From an uncultured Agathobacter sp. (lineage in GTDB: Bacteria; Bacillota; Clostridia; Lachnospirales; Lachnospiraceae): a stretch of 64,000 nt of DNA. Below the pieces are notes generated by a model. The model was not told the origin of the DNA, did not search any database, and was given only the letters and a program-made list of their open reading frames with translations. The DNA is taken from assembly GCA_910587655.1 (NCBI GenBank), contig CAJUND010000012.1, positions 29,703 through 93,702 of the forward strand, in the 5' to 3' direction. The translations under genes were made by a program, and so were the position numbers. Shown piece by piece: positions 9,385 to 16,452 of the stretch (within the stretch, counting starts at the first letter, position 1; each line of letters opens with the position of its first letter).

Positions 9385-10854
9385 ATGGCTGCTAAAAATA
9401 CAAAACACATAAAAAGACGCGCAAAAAACCCGCTTCCTGCAGTTTTAGCCGGAATGGGGACTGCCCTGCTTGCTGTTTACATTGGTTTTAGCATTTACTA
9501 TAATAAGCATTTTTTTCCAAAGACCACCATTGGCAGCAGTATCTGCGGCAACCAGACTGCCGAATGGCTGGAAGCCTCCAATATTGCTGCCGCAAAAAAA
9601 TATTCCCTGACCGTCAGGGACCGCATGGATCACGTTTATACCATTGAAGGCTCGGATATTTCCTATGAATATAGTACCAGAGGGGAAGAAGAAGCCATCT
9701 TAAAAAGACAGAACGGTTTTACCTGGCCGGTTGCCGTCTTTCAGACGCATACCCATGACCTGAACCAGTCCTTCACCTATGATGCGGATGCACTCGGACA
9801 GATCATTGACGCACTGCCGTTGTTTGATGAAGACTACATCACTCCTCCAAAGGACGCCTATCTTGATATCCGGGAGGATGACTACGAGGTGGTCAAAGAA
9901 GAGCCGGGCAATACCCCGGTCCGTGATGAAGTGACTGCAGAAATTACCGATGCCATTGAAAACCAGAAAAATGCATACACACTGTCCGATAACTGCTACG
10001 AAAAGCCTGCAGTCTATGCCTCTGACAGCATGATTGCAGACACAGCCGCCCGGATTGACCAGTTTACCTCCGCAACCATACAGTATGATATTGACGGCGC
10101 AGAGGAATATCTGGACAAAGGCGGTATTCTTGCCATGCTGGACATAAATAAAGAAGGGAAGGTAACCATAAATGACGACAAAGTAACGGCTTTTGTCCAG
10201 AGGCTTGCCAGTACCTATAATACCTACGGGGACGTCCGCACCTTTGCCACATCCAAAGGGGATGACATAAAAATCGGCGGGGGCGACTATGGCTGGGTAA
10301 TCAATAAAGCAAAGGAAAAAGAACAGATTTTAGAAGACCTGAAAAACGGAACACCCGTGGAACGCGAACCGGTTTACGAACAGACTGCCATCAAAAGCGG
10401 CCTGGATGACATCGGGGATACTTATATTGAAATTGATTACAGCAACCAGCACCTGTGGTACTACAGGGACGGGGAACTGGTTACGGAAACAGACATTGTT
10501 TCCGGTAATATCCGTCACAAAAACGGTTCTCCTGACGGCGTGTTTAAAATAGCCTACAAGGAAAGGGACGCCACTCTGATTGGAGAAAATTATGCTTCGG
10601 ATGTTAAATATTTTATGCCGTTTGCCTACAACGTCGGTATCCATGACGCAAGCTGGCGCAGCAAATTCGGGGATGAAATATATAAGACCTCCGGCTCCCA
10701 CGGCTGTATCAATGTACCGGAAAAAACAGCTAAAAAACTGTTTAAAGAAGTGGAAGTCGGCACACCGGTAATCGCATATTACCGTGAACCGGTGGTGCTG
10801 ACTGCTGAGAATGCAAAAATATCCAATGCTTATTCTTATAAAGAGGAGGATTAG
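9385..10854 (+). CDS. L,D-transpeptidase (YkuD) with N-terminal peptidoglycan-binding-type region
   Basis: 489-residue membrane-anchored cell-wall enzyme forming 3-3 crosslinks. One N-terminal membrane segment (about residues 17-36, LPAVLAGMGTALLAVYIGFS), an extracellular region resembling the PG_binding_4 domain often found in clostridial L,D-transpeptidases (about 45-330), and a C-terminal YkuD domain. The catalytic motif SGSHGCINVP puts the nucleophile at Cys441, with the upstream conserved His in VGIHDASW. Ribosome site AGAAAGGAGC precedes ATG. The stop codon is immediately followed by the palindromic repeat cluster. Confidence 0.92.
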   Translation: MAAKNTKHIKRRAKNPLPAVLAGMGTALLAVYIGFSIYYNKHFFPKTTIGSSICGNQTAEWLEASNIAAAKKYSLTVRDRMDHVYTIEGSDISYEYSTRGEEEAILKRQNGFTWPVAVFQTHTHDLNQSFTYDADALGQIIDALPLFDEDYITPPKDAYLDIREDDYEVVKEEPGNTPVRDEVTAEITDAIENQKNAYTLSDNCYEKPAVYASDSMIADTAARIDQFTSATIQYDIDGAEEYLDKGGILAMLDINKEGKVTINDDKVTAFVQRLASTYNTYGDVRTFATSKGDDIKIGGGDYGWVINKAKEKEQILEDLKNGTPVEREPVYEQTAIKSGLDDIGDTYIEIDYSNQHLWYYRDGELVTETDIVSGNIRHKNGSPDGVFKIAYKERDATLIGENYASDVKYFMPFAYNVGIHDASWRSKFGDEIYKTSGSHGCINVPEKTAKKLFKEVEVGTPVIAYYREPVVLTAENAKISNAYSYKEED

Positions 10855-10855
10855 A

Positions 10856-11018
10856 CAGGCAACACCCCTACGGAAAAGGAGCAGTCACATGAAAGTTTCG
10901 CTTTGCGAAAGGCGACTGCGCAGGTCATACCCCTTACGGGGTACGACAAGAAGCAGTCACATGAAAGTTTCGCTTTGCGAAAGGCGACTGCGCAGGCAAC
11001 ACCCCTACGGGGTGTTAC
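10856..11018. repeat. Cluster of nested palindromic repeats, copies 2 and 3
   Basis: A 45-bp unit is repeated exactly at 10880-10924 and 10952-10996. Each forms a hairpin with outer stem GCAGTC/GACTGC and inner palindrome TTTCGCTTTGCGAAA. The units alternate with short GC-rich hairpins: AACACCCCTACGG at 10861, TACCCC-TTAC-GGGGTA near 10928, and AACACCCC-TACG-GGGTGTT at 10998-11017. There is no U-tract, so these are not simple terminators. The last hairpin extends into the 3' end of the ABC gene at 11005. Confidence 0.85.
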
Positions 11019-12777
11019 AATACTGACTATTATACAGATTCGCGTAGAATCCGTTTTGTTCGAGCAGGGTTTCATGATTCCCCTGCTCGATAATTTTCCC
11101 GTCCTTCATAACAAGAATCACATCCGCCTCGCGTATGGTGGAAAGACGGTGCGCCACAATAAAGCTGGTACGCCCTTTCATCATTGTCTGGAATGCCTTC
11201 TGGATTTTAATTTCCGTACGTGTGTCTATGGAGCTGGTCGCCTCATCCAGAATTAACATCGGCGGCAGGCACAGCATGACACGTGCAATACAAAGAAGCT
11301 GCTTCTGTCCCTGGGAAAGGTTTCCGCCCTCCTCCGTGATTTCAGTATCGTATCCTTTTGGCAGACGTCTGATAAAGCTGTGCGCGGAGGACGCCTTTGC
11401 AGCCGCCATGATTTCCTCATCCGTGGCGTCCGGTCTTCCCATACAGATATTATCCCTGATGGTGCCTTTTTTCAGCCAGGTTTCCTGCAGCACCATACCG
11501 TAATTTGCACGCAGGCTTTCCCGAGTAATATCCCTGATTTCATGACCGCTCACAAAAATCTTTCCCGAGTTTACATCATAAAACCTCATTAGAAGATTAA
11601 TTAACGTCGTCTTGCCGCAGCCGGTCGGACCTACAATTGCAATCCTCTGTCCCTTTTTCACATTTAAATTAAAATCCTGTATCAGCCTCTGCTCTGGCAC
11701 ATAGGAAAACGATACCTGCTCCATTCTGACGGTGCCGTCCGCCTCCTGTAAAACAAATGCTGACTCTGCATCAGATACTTCCTCCGGTTCCTCAATCAGT
11801 TCAAAAATACGCGCCGCACAGGCAAGCGCATTCTGAAGCTCGGTAACCACGCCGGAAATCTCATTAAACGGCTTGGTGTACTGGTTTGCATAGGACAAAA
11901 AGCAGGACAGGTTTCCAATGGAAAACGCCCCGTTTGTATAGATTACGGCAAACGCCCCGGTAATTCCGACAGCTGCATATACAAGGCTGTTGACAAAGCG
12001 GGTGCAAGGATTTGTCAGGCTGGAAAAGAAAATGGCACGGAGGGAACATTTCTGCAGCCTGCCGTTGATTTCATCAAACTGTTCCATTGCTTTTGTCTGG
12101 TAATTAAACGCCTGCACCACCTTCTGGTTCCCGACCATCTCGTTAATCAGCGCAGTCTGCTCTCCCCTTGTTTTTGTCTGGAGGGTAAACATGGCATATG
12201 TTTTTTTTGCAATAAATGCAGCGACAAGAAGCGATACGGGCGTCAGCACTACTACCACAAGCGTAATTTTCACATGAATTGAAAGCATGAACAGCAGCGT
12301 GCCGATAATTGTGGAAACTCCGGTAAACAGCTGGGTAAAGCCCATTAAAAGTCCGTCCGCAAAAGTATCCACATCCGCAATAATCCTGCTTACCATATCC
12401 CCGTGGGAATGGCTGTCAATATAGGAAAGCGGCAGACGCTCCATCCGCCGGAAGGCATCTTTTCTGATATCCCGCACAATCCCGTAGGTCATGCGGTTAT
12501 TGCACATATTCATAAACCACTGGGAAACCGCCGTGGCAAGCACCACCAGAATCCCTCTTTTTACCAGTACCAGGATTCCTTCAAAGTCCACGTTTCCCTT
12601 ATCAAGCAAAAGATCAATGGCATTTCCCGCAAGAATCGGAAAATACAGCGTCAGCACCACGGTAATGACCGCAAAAACAATGGACAGCGCAAGAAGCGGC
12701 AGATAATGCTTCATATACCGGAACACCTTTTTCAGCGTCAAAAGCTGTCCCCCTTTTTTTTCTTTGTCCGTACTCAT
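11005..12777 (-). CDS. ABC exporter half-transporter, subunit B (catalytically complete site)
   Basis: 590-residue fusion of a six-helix ABC_membrane domain (about 30-320) and an ATPase domain. Walker A is GPTGCGKTTL, signature LSQGQKQL, Walker B MLILDEATSSID with the catalytic Glu, and H-loop VAHRLST. The partner at 12774-14507 overlaps by 4 bp, so they form a heterodimeric multidrug-type exporter; this subunit carries the canonical catalytic residues. The final residues CNTP and the TAG stop are encoded by the terminal hairpin of the palindromic repeat, so the repeat has trimmed or replaced the original 3' end. Substrate unknown. Confidence 0.92.
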   Translation of the reverse strand: MSTDKEKKGGQLLTLKKVFRYMKHYLPLLALSIVFAVITVVLTLYFPILAGNAIDLLLDKGNVDFEGILVLVKRGILVVLATAVSQWFMNMCNNRMTYGIVRDIRKDAFRRMERLPLSYIDSHSHGDMVSRIIADVDTFADGLLMGFTQLFTGVSTIIGTLLFMLSIHVKITLVVVVLTPVSLLVAAFIAKKTYAMFTLQTKTRGEQTALINEMVGNQKVVQAFNYQTKAMEQFDEINGRLQKCSLRAIFFSSLTNPCTRFVNSLVYAAVGITGAFAVIYTNGAFSIGNLSCFLSYANQYTKPFNEISGVVTELQNALACAARIFELIEEPEEVSDAESAFVLQEADGTVRMEQVSFSYVPEQRLIQDFNLNVKKGQRIAIVGPTGCGKTTLINLLMRFYDVNSGKIFVSGHEIRDITRESLRANYGMVLQETWLKKGTIRDNICMGRPDATDEEIMAAAKASSAHSFIRRLPKGYDTEITEEGGNLSQGQKQLLCIARVMLCLPPMLILDEATSSIDTRTEIKIQKAFQTMMKGRTSFIVAHRLSTIREADVILVMKDGKIIEQGNHETLLEQNGFYANLYNSQYCNTP

Positions 12778-14507
12778 GCCCTGGCACCTTCTTTCTTAAA
12801 CTGTGACTCATAAATTTCACGGTAAACCTCACAGCTTTCCAGCAGTTTTTCATGTGTTCCGATTCCGGCTGCGGTTCCGTCCTCCATGACAATGATTTTA
12901 TCAGCAAACTGGATGGAGGATGTACGCTGGGATACAATAAATATAGTCTTTTTTCCCCGCAGCTTTAACAGCGCGGCGCGCAGCTTCGCATCTGTTGCAA
13001 AATCCAGTGCGGAAGCGCTGTCATCCAGAATTAAAATTTCCGGGTCCTTCACCAGGGCACGGGCAATGGTCAGCCGCTGCTTCTGCCCCCCGGAAAGGTT
13101 TCTGCCGCCCTGCTCGATTTCATAATCAAGCTGCCCGTCTTTTCCTTTGACGACATCCTTTGCCTGTGCCGCATCTACCGCCTGCCAGATCTTTTCGTCG
13201 TCTGCGTCCGGATTCCCCCACTTTAAGTTTTCCCGGATGCTTCCGTGGAAAAGAACTGCTTTTTGCATAACCACCCCGATGTTATCCCGCAGGTCCATTA
13301 AATCATAATCCCGCACATCCTGTCCGTTTACAGACACGGTTCCGGCGGAAACATCATAAAACCTTGGAATCAGATTTACCACCGAAGATTTTCCGGAACC
13401 GGTACCCCCGATAATACCGATAATCTCACCCTTTTTTGCAGTAAAATCAATATCCGTAAGCGCTTCCTCCCCGCTGCCTGCATAAGCCATGGAAACATGG
13501 GAAAACGAAACAGCCGTATCATTTGTATCCGCCGAAGCTTTTGGATTCTTACAGCCGGTGACTGACGGCTTAAGGTCAAATACCTCCCCAATCCGGTTTC
13601 CGCACGCCACCGCCTTGTTTACAGAAATAATTAAATTTGCCAGTTTAATAAGCTCCACCAGTATCTGCGACATATAATTATAAAGCGCAATAACCTCGCC
13701 CTGTGTCAGCACGCCGGTATTTACCTGGACTGCGCCGGTCTGGATAATTGCTATAATTGCAGCGTTTACAATTACATAAGTCAGAGGATTCATTAACGCG
13801 GAAAGCCTGCCCACCACCATCTGCATACGGGTCAGAAATTCATTCCCCCTGGTAAACTCCTCTTCCTCTTCTTTTTCCTTGTTAAACGCACGGATGACAC
13901 GGACGCCTTCCAGGTTTTCCCTTGTATGCAAAAGCACAAGATCCAGGGCGCTCTGCACCTTTTTATACATCGGTATGCTGAAATACATAATGGAAAATAC
14001 AACAAGCGATAATAACGGAATCGCAGCCACGAAAATAAGCGCGGATTTGACATCCACGGTAAATGCCATTACCATCGCGCCAAACACGATAAACGGTGAA
14101 CGCAGAAACAGCCGCAGCACCAGATTGACGCCGGACTGCACCTGGTTGATATCACTTGTCATACGGGTAATCAGTGTGGAAGTGCCTACCGTATCCATTT
14201 CTGAAAAAGACAAAGACTCGATATGGGCAAATAATGCATGTCTTAATTTTGTGGAAAACCCGACTGCCGCCTTTGCAGCAAAATACTGCGCCGTAATGGA
14301 ACAGGTAAGTCCGATAACAGCAAGCAGAATCAGCACGCCGCCCATCCGATAGATATACGGGCGGTCGCTGCCTTTAATTCCATGGTCAATAAGCGCCGCC
14401 ACCACAAGCGGCACGATAAGCTCAAATGATGCCTCCAGCAGTTTGAACAGAGGGGCAAAAATACATTCTTTTTTATAATCTTTTAAATATACCAGCAGTT
14501 TTTTCAT
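12774..14507 (-). CDS. ABC exporter half-transporter, subunit A (degenerate site)
   Basis: 577-residue membrane-ATPase fusion, partner of the downstream gene. Walker A GGTGSGKSSV and signature LSGGQKQR are intact, but Walker B reads ILILDDSASALD, with Asp replacing the catalytic Glu, and the switch loop is VSQRTSS with Gln in place of His. That pattern is known from heterodimeric exporters such as TM287/288 and BmrCD, in which one of two ATP sites is non-hydrolysing. Long N-terminal membrane domain with six helices. First gene of a two-gene operon; divergent from the Cys-rich protein/MntR-type locus on the right. Confidence 0.92.
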   Translation of the reverse strand: MKKLLVYLKDYKKECIFAPLFKLLEASFELIVPLVVAALIDHGIKGSDRPYIYRMGGVLILLAVIGLTCSITAQYFAAKAAVGFSTKLRHALFAHIESLSFSEMDTVGTSTLITRMTSDINQVQSGVNLVLRLFLRSPFIVFGAMVMAFTVDVKSALIFVAAIPLLSLVVFSIMYFSIPMYKKVQSALDLVLLHTRENLEGVRVIRAFNKEKEEEEEFTRGNEFLTRMQMVVGRLSALMNPLTYVIVNAAIIAIIQTGAVQVNTGVLTQGEVIALYNYMSQILVELIKLANLIISVNKAVACGNRIGEVFDLKPSVTGCKNPKASADTNDTAVSFSHVSMAYAGSGEEALTDIDFTAKKGEIIGIIGGTGSGKSSVVNLIPRFYDVSAGTVSVNGQDVRDYDLMDLRDNIGVVMQKAVLFHGSIRENLKWGNPDADDEKIWQAVDAAQAKDVVKGKDGQLDYEIEQGGRNLSGGQKQRLTIARALVKDPEILILDDSASALDFATDAKLRAALLKLRGKKTIFIVSQRTSSIQFADKIIVMEDGTAAGIGTHEKLLESCEVYREIYESQFKKEGARA

Positions 14508-14609
14508 TACAGAATCGTCCTTTTTCCATATTCTACCCAGATTTGAATTATATCATGCCAAAAGCATGGATTCAAGAATGGAATGGAAAAAATACAGTTA
14601 CAAAGCCGG

Positions 14610-14741
14610 TTATTTACACCCTCTGCAGTGGCTGCAGTCGCCGCCGCAGGAGGATTTTCCTTTTTTTCTTTCCTTACAGATACTTCTTACGGCAAAGCCT
14701 GCCGCCAGTATTAAAACTGCCAGTACAACCGCTGTTCCCAT
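14610..14741 (-). CDS. FeoB-associated Cys-rich membrane protein (43 residues)
   Basis: Very short gene. One N-terminal membrane helix (GTAVVLAVLILAAGFAV), a basic stretch, then CGGDCSHCRGC, the spacing typical of the small Cys-rich proteins usually found next to feoB. Ribosome site AAAGGAG lies seven bases ahead of ATG 14741. No feoA or feoB is present in this window, so this copy is separated from the transporter. Its promoter (14799-14827) is overlapped by an operator-like palindrome, and the divergent gene is a DtxR/MntR-type metal regulator, which supports a metal-related role by inference. Confidence 0.8.
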   Translation of the reverse strand: MGTAVVLAVLILAAGFAVRSICKERKKGKSSCGGDCSHCRGCK

Positions 14742-14795
14742 ACCATGACTCCTTTCATAAACGCATTTGCACAATCTCGTTAGTTTCCATTTAAG

Positions 14796-14811
14796 GTTAG
14801 TATATTCTAAC
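14796..14811. promoter_or_regulatory. DtxR/IdeR-like operator palindrome
   Basis: Inverted repeat GTTAG-TATATT-CTAAC, extending to AAGGTTAG on the left and CTAACTTT on the right. The half-site GGTTAG/CTAAC resembles the established DtxR/IdeR box core. It covers the -10 element of the Cys-rich gene promoter and lies just upstream of the divergent metal regulator. A binding role is inferred, not shown. Confidence 0.6.
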
Positions 14812-14827
14812 TTTTATTAGTTGTCAA
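14799..14827 (-). promoter_or_regulatory. Promoter of the Cys-rich membrane protein
   Basis: Consensus -35 TTGACA (14822-14827 on the minus strand) and TATACT -10 (14799-14804) with a 17-bp spacer. This is one of the strongest sigma-A-type promoters in the window. The -10 is inside the palindrome at 14796-14811. Confidence 0.7.
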
Positions 14828-14832
14828 TGGAA

Positions 14833-14861
14833 TTGGAAGTTTTTTTATCTTGTGATATACT
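14833..14861 (+). promoter_or_regulatory. Promoter of the DtxR/MntR-type regulator
   Basis: TTGGAA (14833-14838) and TATACT (14856-14861) separated by 17 bp, about 78 bp ahead of the TTG start at 14939. It is divergent from the Cys-rich gene promoter and about 20 bp from the palindrome. Confidence 0.55.
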
Positions 14862-14938
14862 TGATATCATATACGGCAAATCAGTCGGATTTCGCAGGCA
14901 GCCCCTGCGGGAATACTATCATTTGGGAGGAAATACCA

Positions 14939-15313
14939 TTGAAAAGCAACGAGTCAGCAGAAAATTACCTGGAAACAATACTTATTTTAAGCCAAAAGCT
15001 CCCGGTTGTCCGTTCCGTGGATATCGCAAACGAACTGGGTTTCAAAAAATCCAGCGTCAGCATCGCCATGAAAAACCTCCGGGAGAAAAACCATATTACT
15101 GTCACAGACGCCGGATTTATTTATTTGACGGACGAAGGAAAACAGATAGCAGAAATGATTTATGAACGCCACAACCTGCTTTCCGAATGCCTGATAAAGC
15201 TGGGCGTTGCACCGGAAACCGCTACCGAAGACGCCTGCCGGATTGAGCATGTCATCAGCCGGGAAAGCTTTGCTGCCTTAAAAAAATATATCGCAGACAA
15301 CCATCTGCTTTAG
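14939..15313 (+). CDS. Metal-dependent repressor, DtxR/MntR family (short)
   Basis: Transcriptional repressor sensing iron or manganese. 124 residues: winged helix-turn-helix (SAENYLETILILSQ, VRSVDIANELGFKKSSVSIA) followed by the metal-binding and dimerisation helices (MIYERHNLLSECLIKLGV, EDACRIEHVISRESF), with the conserved Glu-X-X-Cys/His-type ligands H and E visible. No C-terminal SH3-like domain, as in MntR. TTG start chosen because GGGAGG lies eight bases upstream and the product begins at the family N terminus. Its 3' end overlaps the convergent TtcA-like gene by 4 bp. Likely controls the adjacent Cys-rich gene and itself. Confidence 0.85.
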   Translation: MKSNESAENYLETILILSQKLPVVRSVDIANELGFKKSSVSIAMKNLREKNHITVTDAGFIYLTDEGKQIAEMIYERHNLLSECLIKLGVAPETATEDACRIEHVISRESFAALKKYIADNHLL

Positions 15314-16134
15314 TTTTTATGGTATTCGTCCAGAAAGTAATGCCTGTCCCCGTCTTTTTTATAGGCAATCACGGTATTCAGGTTTACGTTTTCCACACTC
15401 CTGAAAATATTTTTTGCCACATAGGGATTTTTCTTTTCCAGTTCATGAATCAGGGCTTTTACCTCAGCCCTTTTGGAACTCTTATCCGTTTCTTCCCCTG
15501 CGCACTGTTCGGTAAACCGGCAGGCGCACCGTATAAAACGAAGCTCATTATAAGCCGCCCAGTGAATGATATCGTCCTCCCTGACCAGATAAAGCGGACG
15601 GATCAGCTCCATTCCGGGAAAGTTTGTACTGTGCAGCTTCGGCATCATGGTCTGGATCTGAGCCCCGTAAAACATTCCCATGACAATCGTCTCAATTACA
15701 TCATCAAAATGATGCCCTAATGCGATTTTATTACAGCCAAGCTCCTTTGCCTTACTGTAAAGATACCCCCTCCGCATTCGCGCACACAGATAACACGGGG
15801 AATCCGTAATGTCTGCAACCGCATCAAAAATTTCCGTATGAAATACATGTACCGGTATTTCAAGAAACTTCGCATTATTCATAATCATATCGTAATTCAT
15901 CTGGTTATATCCCGGATTCATAACGAGAAATTTAACCTCAAAGTTATTTCTCCCATGCCTTTTCAGCTCCTGGAACAGTTTTGCCATCAGCATGGAATCC
16001 TTTCCACCGGAAATACAGACGGCAATGTTATCCCCGTCCTCAATCAGCTGGTATTCATTAACCGCCCTGGTAAACTGCCGCCAGATGGTTTTTTTAAATT
16101 TTTTGATGATGCTGCGCTCCACATCCTGATTCAT
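15310..16134 (-). CDS. tRNA 2-thiocytidine biosynthesis protein TtcA-like
   Basis: PP-loop ATPase predicted to thiolate a tRNA base. The 274-residue product has the ATP pyrophosphatase loop CISGGKDSM, the CYLC pair (SPCYLCARMRRG) and a further Cys pair in FIRCACRF that in TtcA-type enzymes bind a 4Fe-4S cluster, and GHHFDDVIET. ATG 16134 is chosen because AGGGG lies seven bases upstream; the open frame extends further but would run through the tRNA-Gly gene and its terminator. The upstream leader contains two strong hairpins (16156-16226). Convergent with the metal regulator with a 4-bp overlap. Confidence 0.85.
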   Translation of the reverse strand: MNQDVERSIIKKFKKTIWRQFTRAVNEYQLIEDGDNIAVCISGGKDSMLMAKLFQELKRHGRNNFEVKFLVMNPGYNQMNYDMIMNNAKFLEIPVHVFHTEIFDAVADITDSPCYLCARMRRGYLYSKAKELGCNKIALGHHFDDVIETIVMGMFYGAQIQTMMPKLHSTNFPGMELIRPLYLVREDDIIHWAAYNELRFIRCACRFTEQCAGEETDKSSKRAEVKALIHELEKKNPYVAKNIFRSVENVNLNTVIAYKKDGDRHYFLDEYHKN

Positions 16135-16155
16135 CTTTTTACCCCTGCAGAACAT

Positions 16156-16226
16156 CAGCCCATGATAAATTTGCCTTACGGCAAATGGGCTGACGCTACA
16201 TGTCAAGTTTTCATAAAAACTTGACA
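16156..16226. repeat. Pair of hairpins in the ttcA leader
   Basis: The first hairpin, 16156-16192, has stem CAGCCCAT/ATGGGCTG enclosing TTTGCC-TTAC-GGCAAA. The second, 16201-16226, is the 11-bp stem TGTCAAGTTTT/AAAACTTGACA. The layout of outer stem plus inner palindrome with a short TTAC loop recalls the repeats at 7498 and 10856, although the sequences differ. Neither is followed by a U-tract. Confidence 0.6.
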
Positions 16227-16245
16227 CAATCAAAAAACGTTCTGA

Positions 16246-16277
16246 TAAAAAAAGAAACCAAACATGCATTTGGTTTC
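16246..16277 (-). terminator. Intrinsic terminator of tRNA-Gly
   Basis: On the minus strand GAAACCAAATG/CATTTGGTTTC-like hairpin (16254-16277) followed by a run of seven T, starting eight bases after the tRNA 3' end. Confidence 0.75.
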
Positions 16278-16284
16278 CAGAGAG

Positions 16285-16355
16285 AGCAGATGACGGGAAT
16301 CGAACCCGCCTCCCCAGCTTGGGAAGCTGGTATTCTACCGATGAACTACATCTGC
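16285..16355 (-). tRNA. tRNA-Gly (anticodon CCC)
   Basis: 71 bases without encoded CCA. Acceptor stem GCAGATG/CATCTGC, D arm GTTC-ATCGGTAGA, anticodon stem CCAGC/GCTGG with loop TTCCCAA, and T arm CGGGTTCGATTCCCG. The loop gives anticodon CCC, reading glycine GGG. A TATAAT element lies about 40 bp upstream (16395-16400 on the minus strand), and an intrinsic terminator follows directly, so it is a single-gene transcript. Confidence 0.93.
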
Positions 16356-16452
16356 ATGGTATCATGCGGGACTCTCACGCCCTCCTATTTTTCTATTATA
16401 ACACAGTACCTGTGAAAAGTCATCCATTTTTTACAAAAAAACACTGCAGCTT

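Noticed and set aside
10856..11018. CRISPR array
   Set aside because: There are only two exact 45-bp units with a 27-bp gap that is itself palindromic; no spacer series and no cas genes.
10856..11018. Simple terminator after the L,D-transpeptidase gene
   Set aside because: Hairpins are strong but lack a U-tract and are multiple and repeated elsewhere, so they are better called repeats.
16135..16365. N-terminal extension of the TtcA-like protein
   Set aside because: The frame stays open but would run through the tRNA-Gly gene and its terminator; the start at 16134 has a ribosome site.
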